From Nitrospira sp. (GTDB lineage: Bacteria > Nitrospirota > Nitrospiria > Nitrospirales > Nitrospiraceae), in the NCBI GenBank assembly GCA_022842445.1, contig JALHPO010000002.1, forward strand, positions 434,001 through 498,000: 64,000 bases of DNA, given 5' to 3'. The notes below the pieces were generated by a model. That model was not told the DNA's origin. It was given only the letters and a program-made list of their open reading frames with translations, and ran no database searches. The first letter of the stretch is position 1, and the number at the start of each line of letters is the position of its first letter. This document shows, piece by piece, positions 34,811 to 43,299 of the stretch. The translations under genes and the position numbers were made by a program.

Positions 34811-36559
34811 TTGTCAGAGCTCGTTCCGAATGACCAGCTCCCTTCGAGTTACGGCAGGCCTCTCCTGGGACGTATCCTGGGCGACAGATTCAATCTGGGA
34901 AATGCAAAACTCGATGAGGCCTTGGCTTACCAGCGGGAGAAGGGAGGCCGGTTAGGCGAGGTGCTCTTGCACTTGAGGTTACTGCGTGAAGAGGAACTGC
35001 TGGAAGGGCTGGCCCTCCAATTTGACCTCCCTTGGATACCGCAGCTGGAATCGACCGCGATCGATCACGAACTCATTAAGAAGGTCCCCATCGCCTTTTG
35101 CCGGCGATACCGTGTCCTCCCCCTCCGTCATGAAAAAGGAACCATCCTCGTCGCCTCGACCGACCCGCTGGAGACCGTTGCCTTCGACGATCTCCGGCTG
35201 TTGCTCGGCACACCTGTCACGCCGATCCTGACGACAGGCGTCTCCTTGCTCGCCTGCCTAAACCGCGCCTATGACGAGATCGCCAGCCCGACCGGCGCCG
35301 AAGAGGTCATGGAGGACATCGCCGCCAGCGAGAGTCTCGATCAGTTGGCCCACGAACTGGATGAGCCTCAGGACCTGCTCGATGCAACCGATGAGGCCCC
35401 GATTATTCGATTGGTGAATTCGGTCTTGTTCCAGGCGGTCCGGCAGCGTGCCAGCGACATCCATTTCGAGTCGTTCGAGCGCGGATTAGTCGTGCGATAC
35501 CGGATCGACGGCGTGCTGTATCCCGTGTTGACCCCGCCGAAGCATCTGCAGGCCAGCATCATTGCGCGTCTAAAAATCATGGCCGGCCTGAATATCGCCG
35601 AAAAGCGGCTCCCGCAGGACGGCCGGTTCGCGATTCGGACCTCGGGGAAAGACGTCGATCTCCGTGTCTCGGTCCTCCCCACGTCTCACGGTGAGCGGGT
35701 GGTGCTCCGTTTGCTGGAGAAAGAGAATCGGCTATTGAACTTGTCTGAAATGGGCTTCGCCGGAGAACGGCTCTCGGCGATCCATCAGCTGATTCAACTT
35801 GCACACGGCATCATTCTTGTGACAGGCCCAACCGGCAGCGGCAAAACCACGACCCTCTATGCCGCGCTCAGCCACATCAATGCGCCGGATAAGAACATCA
35901 TCACCGTCGAGGACCCCGTCGAATATCAGCTGCTCGGCATCGGCCAAATGCAGGTGAATCCGAAAATCAATCTGTCCTTTGCCGCAGGCTTGCGGTCTAT
36001 TCTCCGGCAGGATCCCGACGTCATCATGATCGGAGAAATCCGCGACCGGGAAACGGCGGAGATTGCCATCCATGCCTCCCTCACCGGTCACCTCGTCTTT
36101 TCCACGCTTCACACAAACGATGCCGCCAGCGCGGCAACCCGTCTGATCGATATGGGGATCGAACCGTTCCTCGTCGCCTCCTCGGTCGTGGCTGTGCTGG
36201 CCCAACGGCTGCTGAGGAAAATCTGCTCGGACTGCAAGCGGCCCTACCAGGCGAGCGCAGACGAGCTGAACCGCCTGGACCTGCCGCCGGGAACCAAGCA
36301 GACGTTGTATCGTGGAGCAGGCTGCGCGGCCTGTTCCCAAACCGGCTATCGCGGGCGCACCGGCATTTTTGAGCTGATGATACTCGACGATGAAATCCGC
36401 CGCCTTATCGGAACAAAAGCCGATTCGTCGGTCATCAAGCAGGCGGCAGTCGCCCATGGCATGGTGACGCTGAAGCAAGAAGGCGCTGAGCGCGTCATCC
36501 AAGGCCATACGACGATGGAGGAAGTGATGCGGATTACCCAGCAAGAGATCGAAGTCTGA
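34811..36559 (+). CDS. gspE: Type II secretion ATPase GspE
   Basis: The start is a TTG with GAGGT nine bases upstream (MSELVPNDQLPSSYGRPLLG). The N-terminal MshEN-type domain (RLGEVLLHLRLLREEELLEG) is followed by the ATPase core: Walker A GPTGSGKTTTLYAAL, Asp box, Walker B IMIGEIRDRETAEIA and the His box. A tetracysteine zinc motif is present (KICSDCKRPYQ and GCAACSQTGYRGRTGIFEL). It powers pseudopilus assembly at the inner membrane. Length (582) is normal. Confidence 0.95.
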   Translation: MSELVPNDQLPSSYGRPLLGRILGDRFNLGNAKLDEALAYQREKGGRLGEVLLHLRLLREEELLEGLALQFDLPWIPQLESTAIDHELIKKVPIAFCRRYRVLPLRHEKGTILVASTDPLETVAFDDLRLLLGTPVTPILTTGVSLLACLNRAYDEIASPTGAEEVMEDIAASESLDQLAHELDEPQDLLDATDEAPIIRLVNSVLFQAVRQRASDIHFESFERGLVVRYRIDGVLYPVLTPPKHLQASIIARLKIMAGLNIAEKRLPQDGRFAIRTSGKDVDLRVSVLPTSHGERVVLRLLEKENRLLNLSEMGFAGERLSAIHQLIQLAHGIILVTGPTGSGKTTTLYAALSHINAPDKNIITVEDPVEYQLLGIGQMQVNPKINLSFAAGLRSILRQDPDVIMIGEIRDRETAEIAIHASLTGHLVFSTLHTNDAASAATRLIDMGIEPFLVASSVVAVLAQRLLRKICSDCKRPYQASADELNRLDLPPGTKQTLYRGAGCAACSQTGYRGRTGIFELMILDDEIRRLIGTKADSSVIKQAAVAHGMVTLKQEGAERVIQGHTTMEEVMRITQQEIEV

Positions 36560-36561
36560 CG

Positions 36562-37800
36562 ATGCCTGTCTATCAATACCGCGGCTACCGGAACGACGGC
36601 GGGTCTGCAGCCGGAATCGTGGACGCGGAAAACGTCAAGGTCGCGCGTCTGAAGCTCCGGAAAGAAGGAGTCTTTCCGACCGACGTCGTGGAGCAGGGGC
36701 AGCCTTCGGCGCGACAGCACGAAGGGGGCCAGACCAAAACCACCCTCAGAACCGGCCGTTCTGCGACACTCAGCGCCCACGACCTCGCGTTGCTGACCAG
36801 ACAATTTGCGACGCTCCTAGTCGCCGGGCTTCCGTTGGTCGAGGCGCTCGGTGTCTTAGTCGAGCAGGCCGAAAAGAAACCCACCAAAGCGCTCCTTGCC
36901 GAGATTCGCGAAGAAGTCAGAGGCGGAAAGGCGTTAAGCGTCGTCCTGGAAACATACGGCAAAGATTTTTCTCCGATCTATGTGCATATGGTGCGGGCCG
37001 GCGAGGCCAGCGGCGCCTTGGATCAAATTCTATTCCGGCTGGCGGAATTCCTGGAAAAGCAACTGGCGCTCAAAGCCAAAGTCACCAACGCCACGCTCTA
37101 TCCGGCTCTCATGCTTTTCGTCGGCGTCTCTGTCCTGTTCTTCCTGATGGCCTTCGTCGTGCCGAAAATTACGGCGGTCTTCACCAGTATGAAACAGGCC
37201 TTGCCCTGGCCGACCGTCGTCTTGATGTCGATCAGCCAATTCTTCGCAGACTACTGGCTGTTGCTCGTCGGCTTCGCCGTCGCCTGTATATTCTTCATAC
37301 GCCGGTTCGTCCATACAGAAAAAGGCCGGATGCTTGCGGATCGTGTGACGCTTCGCCTGCCGCTGATCGGGGATGTTGCCCGCATGGTGTCGATCTCACG
37401 GTTGGCGGGCACACTGGCGACGATGCTGGCAAGCGGTGTTCAACTTCTGGACGCTTTGGACGTGTCCAAGCGCGTCATGAACAATCGGGTGCTTGAGGAA
37501 ACGGTCGAGGGGGCCAGGCAAAATATTCGCGAAGGCGAAACCATCGCCGATCCGTTGAAACGGAGCGGCGAATTCCCCGCGCTGGTCACCCATATGATCG
37601 CCGTGGGCGAACGGAGCGGCGACATGGAAGAAATGCTGCGCCGGGTCAGCCAGATTTACGACGGGGAAGTGGAACGGGTCATTACCCGGTTGACGTCGCT
37701 TCTGGAGCCCGTCATGATTCTTGCCATGGGCATCATCGTCTTTTTTATTGTCGTGGCAATTCTCTTGCCCATCTTTGAAATGGGCCAAATGGTTCGATAA
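36562..37800 (+). CDS. gspF: Type II secretion inner-membrane platform protein GspF
   Basis: The 412-residue protein starts two bases after gspE. It has two T2SSF cytoplasmic domains (LALLTRQFATLLVAGLPLVE and VARMVSISRLAGTLATMLAS) and three transmembrane segments, including the final VMILAMGIIVFFIVVAILLPIF. GspF is the membrane platform contacted by GspE. The first 55 residues are more polar than usual, with a Gln-rich stretch. Confidence 0.95.
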   Translation: MPVYQYRGYRNDGGSAAGIVDAENVKVARLKLRKEGVFPTDVVEQGQPSARQHEGGQTKTTLRTGRSATLSAHDLALLTRQFATLLVAGLPLVEALGVLVEQAEKKPTKALLAEIREEVRGGKALSVVLETYGKDFSPIYVHMVRAGEASGALDQILFRLAEFLEKQLALKAKVTNATLYPALMLFVGVSVLFFLMAFVVPKITAVFTSMKQALPWPTVVLMSISQFFADYWLLLVGFAVACIFFIRRFVHTEKGRMLADRVTLRLPLIGDVARMVSISRLAGTLATMLASGVQLLDALDVSKRVMNNRVLEETVEGARQNIREGETIADPLKRSGEFPALVTHMIAVGERSGDMEEMLRRVSQIYDGEVERVITRLTSLLEPVMILAMGIIVFFIVVAILLPIFEMGQMVR

Positions 37801-37960
37801 GAGAGTGATCTGTGAAGAGTGATCGGCGGCAAGGAACAGGAGGCATTCAATGAGCGAACGAGAACAACTCAACAACAGGCGCATGGTTATGCTATGGAGA
37901 AGGAGGCCGGGGACTTCCAGCCTTCACCCATCACACATCACGACTCACTCGTCACACCGT
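37801..37960. repeat. Short-word inverted repeat spanning the gspG start
   Basis: The left arm (GAGAGTGATCTGTGAAGAGT, 37801-37820) lies in the gspF-gspG gap. The right arm (37921-37960, CCTTCACCCATCACACATCA with CGACTCACTCGTCACACC) lies inside gspG and encodes part of its leader peptide. Pairing is imperfect. The strong ribosome site and start of gspG lie between the arms, so folding could affect initiation. Confidence 0.55.
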
Positions 37961-38395
37961 CGTTTCAGCGCGCAACAAGGCTTCACATTCATCGAAATCA
38001 TGGTCGTCGTGGCCATTCTGGCCATTCTGGCCGCGTTGGTTGTCCCCCGTATTATGGGCCGGACAGACGATGCCAAACGCACGGCGGCCAAGGTGCAGAT
38101 CAGGAATATCGAGGGCGCCCTGCAACTCTACAAGCTGGACAACGGAGTCTATCCCTCAACGGAACAGGGGCTCAAGGCACTGATCGAAAAACCGTCCGTC
38201 GGTGTGGTTCCCAAGAAATGGAAAGTCGGCGGGTATCTGCCGAACCTCCCTGAAGATCCCTGGGGCAATACCTATAAGTATCTAAGCCCCAGCAAGAAGG
38301 GAGACTATGAAATCACCTGCTTGGGCACCGATGGCGAAGTCGGTGGCGAAGGGATCAATGCCGACATCACCAACTGGAATCTCGAGAAGGAATAG
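37850..38395 (+). CDS. gspG: Major pseudopilin GspG with long leader
   Basis: The start at 37850 is fixed by an AGGAGG site seven bases upstream. The leader is 44 residues and includes SLHPSHITTHSSHRR, encoded by a repeat arm; most GspG leaders are under 15 residues. The prepilin peptidase site QQGFTFIEIMVVVAIL follows, with Gly44 and Glu at +5. The conserved GspG body includes LYKLDNGVYPSTEQGLKAL, VPKKWKVGGYLPNLPEDPWG, and the calcium-site-like GTDGEVGGEGINADI. It forms the pseudopilus shaft. Confidence 0.93.
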   Translation: MSEREQLNNRRMVMLWRRRPGTSSLHPSHITTHSSHRRFSAQQGFTFIEIMVVVAILAILAALVVPRIMGRTDDAKRTAAKVQIRNIEGALQLYKLDNGVYPSTEQGLKALIEKPSVGVVPKKWKVGGYLPNLPEDPWGNTYKYLSPSKKGDYEITCLGTDGEVGGEGINADITNWNLEKE

Positions 38396-38407
38396 CAAGC
38401 CGTTGTT

Positions 38408-39085
38408 ATGCGTCACACATCTTACATCATGCAGGCGAGACTCAGCACTCAGCACTCAGCACTCCCTGACGCCTCACGCCTGACACCTCACGCCCACTTG
38501 CCACTTGCCACTTGCCACTCGCCGCTCACTACTCGCTACGCACTGTCTTCCTCCGGATTCACATTGATCGAGATGCTGATCGTTCTGTTTCTTCTGGCCG
38601 GTGTCCTCGCCATCGTTCTCCCTCGTGTCGTCATCGGCGAAGACTTAAGCTCCACCGGACGCAAGTTCATCGGAACGCTCCGTACGCTCCAAGGATTGGC
38701 CTCAACAGGCCAAAAGCCCGTGAAGCTGTACCTGGACCTCGATCAGGGAACATACTGGGCCAGAGTGGTGGACGGCAAGGAAGAGAAACTCCCGCTCGAT
38801 GCTGCCTGGGCGACGCCTCGGTCGCTTCCGGAGACGATCCGGTTTTCAGAAATTTCTGTGAGACAAGACAAACGCACCTACGGCCGGATCGATCTTTCGT
38901 TTTTCCCGAATGGGCGCATCGATCCGGCGACGGTCTATCTCACCGATCGAAGCAACAATCTGCTTGTGCTGACCATCGATTCTCTTACCGGAGCCATACG
39001 AACCAGCGAAGAACGGATTGATCCTTTGCGTAACAAACCGATTCCGGACCGGGTACGAACGTTACTGCGCCCCGCCGGAACCTGA
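38408..39085 (+). CDS. gspH: Minor pseudopilin GspH with repeat-derived leader
   Basis: The frame opens at 38408 but its first 49 residues are encoded almost entirely by short-word repeats (RLSTQHSALPDASRL, PLATCHSPLTTRY). The Shine-Dalgarno is weak, so translation may start later in the repeats, for example at an in-frame TTG. The processing site SSGFTLIEMLIVLFLLAG is clear, with Gly50 and Glu at +5. The body has the GspH/FimT pattern and ends PDRVRTLLRPAGT. It belongs to the pseudopilus tip or base group. Confidence 0.85.
   Translation: MRHTSYIMQARLSTQHSALPDASRLTPHAHLPLATCHSPLTTRYALSSSGFTLIEMLIVLFLLAGVLAIVLPRVVIGEDLSSTGRKFIGTLRTLQGLASTGQKPVKLYLDLDQGTYWARVVDGKEEKLPLDAAWATPRSLPETIRFSEISVRQDKRTYGRIDLSFFPNGRIDPATVYLTDRSNNLLVLTIDSLTGAIRTSEERIDPLRNKPIPDRVRTLLRPAGT
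38441..38540. repeat. Chain of four repeat word types inside the gspH leader
   Basis: CTCAGCACTCAGCACTCAGC is followed by CTGACGCCTCACGCCTGACA words, then CTTGCCACTTGCCACTTGCC, then CACTCGCCGCTCACTACTCG. Four different words recur elsewhere in the window: CTCAGCA near 571 (complement), CCTCACGCC near 23800 and 52315, and TTGCCACT near 25330 and 23600 (complement). The stretch is translated in frame with gspH. Confidence 0.8.
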
Positions 39086-39090
39086 TCGCC

Positions 39091-39561
39091 GTGAACCGCC
39101 AAATTCCAAGGACACCGAGTGTGAACATGAGGAGACCGGTCCAGCGTACGGCAGCCGACGAGAGCGGATTCACGCTGCTCGAAGTACTGCTGGCGATTGC
39201 CTTGCTGGCAATTGCCCTGCCCATCCTCCTCGGTCTCCGCAATTTTGATCTCGATCTGCATGCGAGAGCCGGCGAACTGACCGCTGCGACATTACTGGCG
39301 CAAGAAAAGCTGATCGAGACGGAGCTGACAGGCATCTATCCTATCGGAGAAGCCGCCGGAGATTTCTCTAATATGCCGCTCGGATCCCAGCCGCCGGCCA
39401 AGCCCGCCGATCGAGGCGCCGGGTATCGATGGAAACGCACAATCGCGCCGACTCCTCTCGAATTGATTCGGGAGGTTCGCATCCAGATCTCCTGGCCGCG
39501 AGGCGCATTCGTCGAAACCGTGGAAGTGAGCACCTATGTCGTCTCCGGACTCGCCTTTTAG
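39091..39561 (+). CDS. gspI: Minor pseudopilin GspI
   Basis: A GTG start at 39091 or an ATG at 39127 is possible. The prepilin site is DESGFTLLEVLLAIALLAIA with Glu at +5. The 156-residue product carries the GspI body (LAQEKLIETELTG, IREVRIQISWPRGAFVETVE). It ends inside the start of gspJ, with a 26-base overlap, which fits coordinated translation. GspI is part of the pseudopilus tip complex with GspH, GspJ and GspK. Confidence 0.88.
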   Translation: MNRQIPRTPSVNMRRPVQRTAADESGFTLLEVLLAIALLAIALPILLGLRNFDLDLHARAGELTAATLLAQEKLIETELTGIYPIGEAAGDFSNMPLGSQPPAKPADRGAGYRWKRTIAPTPLELIREVRIQISWPRGAFVETVEVSTYVVSGLAF

Positions 39562-40150
39562 CACCCAAACGGGATTTACGCTGATTGAGGTGCTGGTCGC
39601 CATTGCGCTGCTGGCCGTCATCGGGGCGATGGTCTTTGGGTCGCTCGTCACGACGACCCAGGCAATGGATGCCGGTCGCGAACGGGCGGAACGAGAGCAA
39701 ACCGTCAGAAGAGTGCTCCGCGTCATGGCTGAGGAAATATCGCTCAGCCAATACGACAGGACGTTTCCCTGGATGGGGATGAACGGCACACAGGAAGGAC
39801 AGCCGGCCGATACCCTGGCCTTTCTCGCCATGAGCGACGGCCTGGGAAACGCGGCCCTCAAAGAAAGTGAGACCGTGAGAGTGGTCTACACCCGCGAACG
39901 GGATCGATTGATTCGGTTCGTGCGGCGCAATCGCTACAGCCTCACCGACGAGGCGCTTGATCAGGTGGAATTGGCCGATCGCGTGAGGGGATTCAACGTC
40001 CGGTATTACGACGGCCAGAGCCGGATCTGGACCGACGAGTGGAGGACCAACGACAAGATGCCAAAGGTGCTGCTCTTGGAAGTGACGTTCCAACCGCCCA
40101 ACGCCGATCCTTGGACCATACGGGAATGGATCACCATCGGAGCATCATGA
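39536..40150 (+). CDS. gspJ: Minor pseudopilin GspJ
   Basis: The leader is short (MSSPDSPFSTQTG) before the processing site GFTLIEVLVAIALLAVIGAM. The 204-residue body has GspJ features (RRVLRVMAEEISLSQYDRTF, VADRVRGFNVRYYDG-like LADRVRGFNVRYYD). Its stop is embedded in the ATGATGA start of gspN. It is part of the GspI-J-K tip complex. Confidence 0.88.
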   Translation: MSSPDSPFSTQTGFTLIEVLVAIALLAVIGAMVFGSLVTTTQAMDAGRERAEREQTVRRVLRVMAEEISLSQYDRTFPWMGMNGTQEGQPADTLAFLAMSDGLGNAALKESETVRVVYTRERDRLIRFVRRNRYSLTDEALDQVELADRVRGFNVRYYDGQSRIWTDEWRTNDKMPKVLLLEVTFQPPNADPWTIREWITIGAS

Positions 40151-41034
40151 TGACGATACAATGGCCGGGAGAATGGCGGGAGACCTTGGCCTGGGTCGGA
40201 GGCGGCGTCTGTCTGCTGATGCTCTGCCTGGCGGCGACCTTCCCGTATGAAGCGCTGCACAAAAGGATCGTGGCAGAGCTGAATCGTGCGACCGGCATGG
40301 ACATACGGGTTGGAAATTGGACGGTAGGACTGCCGCTAGGGATTGAGTGGCGGAACGTGACGTTGGCCAAATCTGACTGGACACCGATTCAACTCGCCTC
40401 CCTGCAGGCCGATATAGGAATTATCCAAGCGATGGGCGGCGGCCTCGGACTTGATGTCATGATCCACGTAGGAGAGGGCTCGCCCGGGGGAGGCCTCGCC
40501 AAAGGAACATTCACCGCCTCGTCGTTTTCCTTGGCAGAGCCTATCTCCATAACAGGGCGGTTCCAGCAGGTTGATCTCTCAAAGATTGTTCGCCCATATG
40601 TCGGTCACGGCATGCTGAACGGAAATTTCTCCCATCGGGTGGAACGAGCCCATGCAGCAGACGGCACGATCAAGGGGGAAGGGACCTGGAAAACCGAGGC
40701 AACGGATTTGACCATCGACCACATTCCCGTTGGAAACGGGCGCACACTGTCGCTCACCTTCAACCAGGCATCCGCTGAATTGGTCTGCAAAGATAGCCTG
40801 TGTGAAGTCACCGGGCTGAAAGGCGAAGGACCTGATGGATCGTTCACCGGAGAGGGGAAAATTACCGTGCAGCAGCCGATACAGGACAGCCGATTAGCCT
40901 TGACCGTCACCATCGTCCCTGGCGAAGGTTACGCGTCAAAAGCGAACACATCGGGCCTGCCCCCCCTTCCCCCGGGTACCCCGATCACGGTAAAAATAGC
41001 GGGGACATTGGCACAAGCAAGAATCGCGTTGTAA
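40147..41034 (+). CDS. gspN: Type II secretion protein GspN
   Basis: The start at 40147 overlaps the gspJ stop. One transmembrane helix lies at residues 12-33 (WVGGGVCLLMLCLAATFPYE). The remaining 260 residues are beta-rich, with repeated amphipathic strands and the GspN-type region IRVGNWTVGLPLGIEWRNVTL and SITGRFQQVDLSKIV. GspN is a periplasmic, non-essential component in many systems. Here it sits between gspJ and gspL rather than at the operon end. Confidence 0.8.
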   Translation: MMTIQWPGEWRETLAWVGGGVCLLMLCLAATFPYEALHKRIVAELNRATGMDIRVGNWTVGLPLGIEWRNVTLAKSDWTPIQLASLQADIGIIQAMGGGLGLDVMIHVGEGSPGGGLAKGTFTASSFSLAEPISITGRFQQVDLSKIVRPYVGHGMLNGNFSHRVERAHAADGTIKGEGTWKTEATDLTIDHIPVGNGRTLSLTFNQASAELVCKDSLCEVTGLKGEGPDGSFTGEGKITVQQPIQDSRLALTVTIVPGEGYASKANTSGLPPLPPGTPITVKIAGTLAQARIAL

Positions 41035-41036
41035 AG

Positions 41037-41158
41037 TAGCAGGAACGGTGCAAGATGCAAGTGGGAGCGAGCCACTTCGATGGACGTGAAACCCTTAACT
41101 TGAAACCTTTGCCTTGTAACTTGAACCTTGCACCCTGTAACTTGAACCTTGGAACTAA
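41037..41158. repeat. CTTGAACCTTG-word repeats between gspN and gspL
   Basis: Two exact copies of TGTAACTTGAACCTTG lie at 41115-41130 and 41136-41151, with related TTAACTTGAAACC before them. The left part (GGTGCAAGATGCAAGTGG, 41048-41065) is roughly complementary. It is the only substantial gap inside the gsp operon downstream of gspE, and it lies immediately before gspL. Confidence 0.75.
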
Positions 41159-41170
41159 GAGAGTGGATTG

Positions 41171-42754
41171 ATGGCTATTGTTACCGAATGCGTCGGGCTT
41201 GATATCGGACAGACCGGCTTGAAAGCCGTTCGTTTCCGCCGCCGGTTGAGCGGGCGCGAATCGATCGACTACTTTCAGCATCCGATGCCGTTCGCCCGTC
41301 CGGAAGATTTGGAGCCGGCCCGGCGTGTGCAGTCGTTGCGCGGATTTCTTTGGCAGCACGGCCTCTATGCGACAGACCGGCTCGTCACCGCCATCCCCTG
41401 CCAGGATCTCTTCGTCAGAACGCTTTCCTTTCCCTTCAAGGACTCCACGAAACTGGCACAAGTCGTTCCATTCGAAGTCGAGAATCTCGTGCCGATGCCG
41501 CTGGAAGACTTGGCGATCGGCAGTCTCATCTTGCCGCCAGGACAGACGCCTGAAGGAACGCCCCGCGACAGCAAAGGCTCGGACGTGCTGGTGACCGCCG
41601 CGCCCAAGGACAAGGTGGCCGAACATCTCCGATTTTTGGCGCAAGCAGACGTAGAACCGTCGGCCATCAATGTCGATGCGATGGCACTCTTCTCCGTCAC
41701 GCAATACTTGCGGGAGGAAAACGCAGCCGTTCCTCACGACCTTGCCATCATCGACGTCGGCGCATCCAAGACCACGCTGTGTTTAGTGCATGAAGGGCGG
41801 CCGGTCGTGCTGCGGACGATCCTCTGGGGAGGAAACCACCTCACCCATGCCTTGGCCGTTCGGGAGGCCTGTAGCTTTGCCGAGGCAGAGCGGCTTAAGC
41901 GGTCGATGGCGATCGAGCAAGTCGATGCCTGGCTTGAGCCCTTGTTGAAAGAACTCCGCGTGACGTTGCAGGCCTATGAAGGAGCCGAGCGCGGACGGCT
42001 GACTCACTGCTGGGTGTCGGGAGGCGGATCCAAGCTGCGGGAGATCGGTGGATTCATCGCCCGTAAACTGGGACTCTATCCCGTCGGGCCACGGCAGGGA
42101 TTCGGCGCGAACAGCCCACGCGCGTTCTCAATCGCCTTCGGACTCGCCATTCACCCCAAGATCATCAAGCCACGCTGGCGGTTCAAACCTTCTCCAATCG
42201 GGCTCGCGCTCGACCTCAAGGGTGTCACGGATGACGCAGCGCTGAAGTCCGATCTGTCCCCACAAGACCGCCGTTTGGCGGTCGTGGCCGCGCTGGTCAT
42301 CGGACTGCTGGCCGCAGCAGATTTCACAACCCATCTGGTGTTGCAGGACCGTCGAGTAGACAGTCTCAAGGCAACCTTGCAACAACACTTCGAACGATCC
42401 TTTGGAGCCGGCGCGGCGCCGGGCGATGAACTTGACCAGGCTCGATATCGGATAGGAACAATCGACAAGGCGTTGGACATTGTCGATGGCGCGCACGGGA
42501 AAGCCCTTCCCACCCTCTCGGCCTTCGTGAAACAGCTGCCGGATGGAACACCGGTGAAGGTCCGAGAGCTGACCCTGGACGGCGGGACGGTTCTCATGGA
42601 AGGAGAAACCACCTCCTTCGACGCAGTGGAAAAAATCAAACAAGCCTTCCTGTCGAGTACACAATTTGAAGAGGCCGCAGTGACGGAAACCCGCGTGGGG
42701 GCTTCGTCCAACCAGATCGTCTTTCGAATGACAGTCACGGTGCGCAGGCCATGA
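41171..42754 (+). CDS. gspL: Type II secretion protein GspL / PilM-like
   Basis: The ATG at 41171 is preferred over an adjacent TTG. Residues 1-320 form an actin-like PilM/GspL cytoplasmic domain (ECVGLDIGQTGLKAVRFRRR, HDLAIIDVGASKTTLCLVHE, CWVSGGGSKLREIGGFIARK). A transmembrane helix lies at about 371-388 (AVVAALVIGLLAAADFTTHL) and a periplasmic ferredoxin-like domain follows. It recruits GspE to the membrane. The protein is longer than typical GspL (about 400 residues). It overlaps gspM by four bases. Confidence 0.88.
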   Translation: MAIVTECVGLDIGQTGLKAVRFRRRLSGRESIDYFQHPMPFARPEDLEPARRVQSLRGFLWQHGLYATDRLVTAIPCQDLFVRTLSFPFKDSTKLAQVVPFEVENLVPMPLEDLAIGSLILPPGQTPEGTPRDSKGSDVLVTAAPKDKVAEHLRFLAQADVEPSAINVDAMALFSVTQYLREENAAVPHDLAIIDVGASKTTLCLVHEGRPVVLRTILWGGNHLTHALAVREACSFAEAERLKRSMAIEQVDAWLEPLLKELRVTLQAYEGAERGRLTHCWVSGGGSKLREIGGFIARKLGLYPVGPRQGFGANSPRAFSIAFGLAIHPKIIKPRWRFKPSPIGLALDLKGVTDDAALKSDLSPQDRRLAVVAALVIGLLAAADFTTHLVLQDRRVDSLKATLQQHFERSFGAGAAPGDELDQARYRIGTIDKALDIVDGAHGKALPTLSAFVKQLPDGTPVKVRELTLDGGTVLMEGETTSFDAVEKIKQAFLSSTQFEEAAVTETRVGASSNQIVFRMTVTVRRP

Positions 42755-43299
42755 TGCAGACCATGCGAGAACGATGGCACCAGATGTCCTCGCGGGAACG
42801 AACGATCCTGCTGGCAGGCGGGATCATCGTCGGCCTCAGCCTGCTGTTCGTGCTGGTCGTCGATCCCCTCCTTGCCACATTCGACCGGCTGGATCGCCAG
42901 GCGGCTCGGAAGGAAAAAGACATCAAAGAATTGGCGCTCATAAGCCAGGAATATACGACGAAGCGGGATCGCCTGGCCAAGGCCGAAAGCCGCATGCCGC
43001 CGCCCGACAGCCAATTCTCGCTGCTGACCTTCATGGAGGAAGCGGCCGCCACCGCCCGCATACGGGACCGGATCGCCGGCATGCAGCCGCAAGTCCAGTC
43101 GCTGCCGCAGGGCTATCAGGAAACGGCGGTAGATCTTCGACTTGAAGGCGTGCAGTTGCCGGAATTGCTGGCCTTGCTCGTCGCAATCGATCAAGCCCCG
43201 TACGAACTACACGTCCGGCATCTGCAGATCCATCCCAAATTTGACAACCCTGCCAACCTCGACGCCACGGTCAGAGTGTTGAGCTATGCGAAAAGCTGA
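42751..43299 (+). CDS. gspM: Type II secretion protein GspM
   Basis: The 182-residue protein has a cytoplasmic N-terminus (RERWHQMSSRERTILLAGG), one transmembrane helix (IIVGLSLLFVLVVDPLLATF) and a periplasmic coiled region followed by a small alpha-beta domain. This is the standard GspM layout, and it partners GspL. It overlaps gspL by ATGA and gspK by 14 bases. Confidence 0.88.
   Translation: MMQTMRERWHQMSSRERTILLAGGIIVGLSLLFVLVVDPLLATFDRLDRQAARKEKDIKELALISQEYTTKRDRLAKAESRMPPPDSQFSLLTFMEEAAATARIRDRIAGMQPQVQSLPQGYQETAVDLRLEGVQLPELLALLVAIDQAPYELHVRHLQIHPKFDNPANLDATVRVLSYAKS

Noticed and set aside
38441..38540. Regular repeats that could suggest a CRISPR array or minisatellite
   Set aside because: Units are 6-9 bases, degenerate and contiguous without unique spacers, there are no cas genes, and the stretch is translated within gspH.
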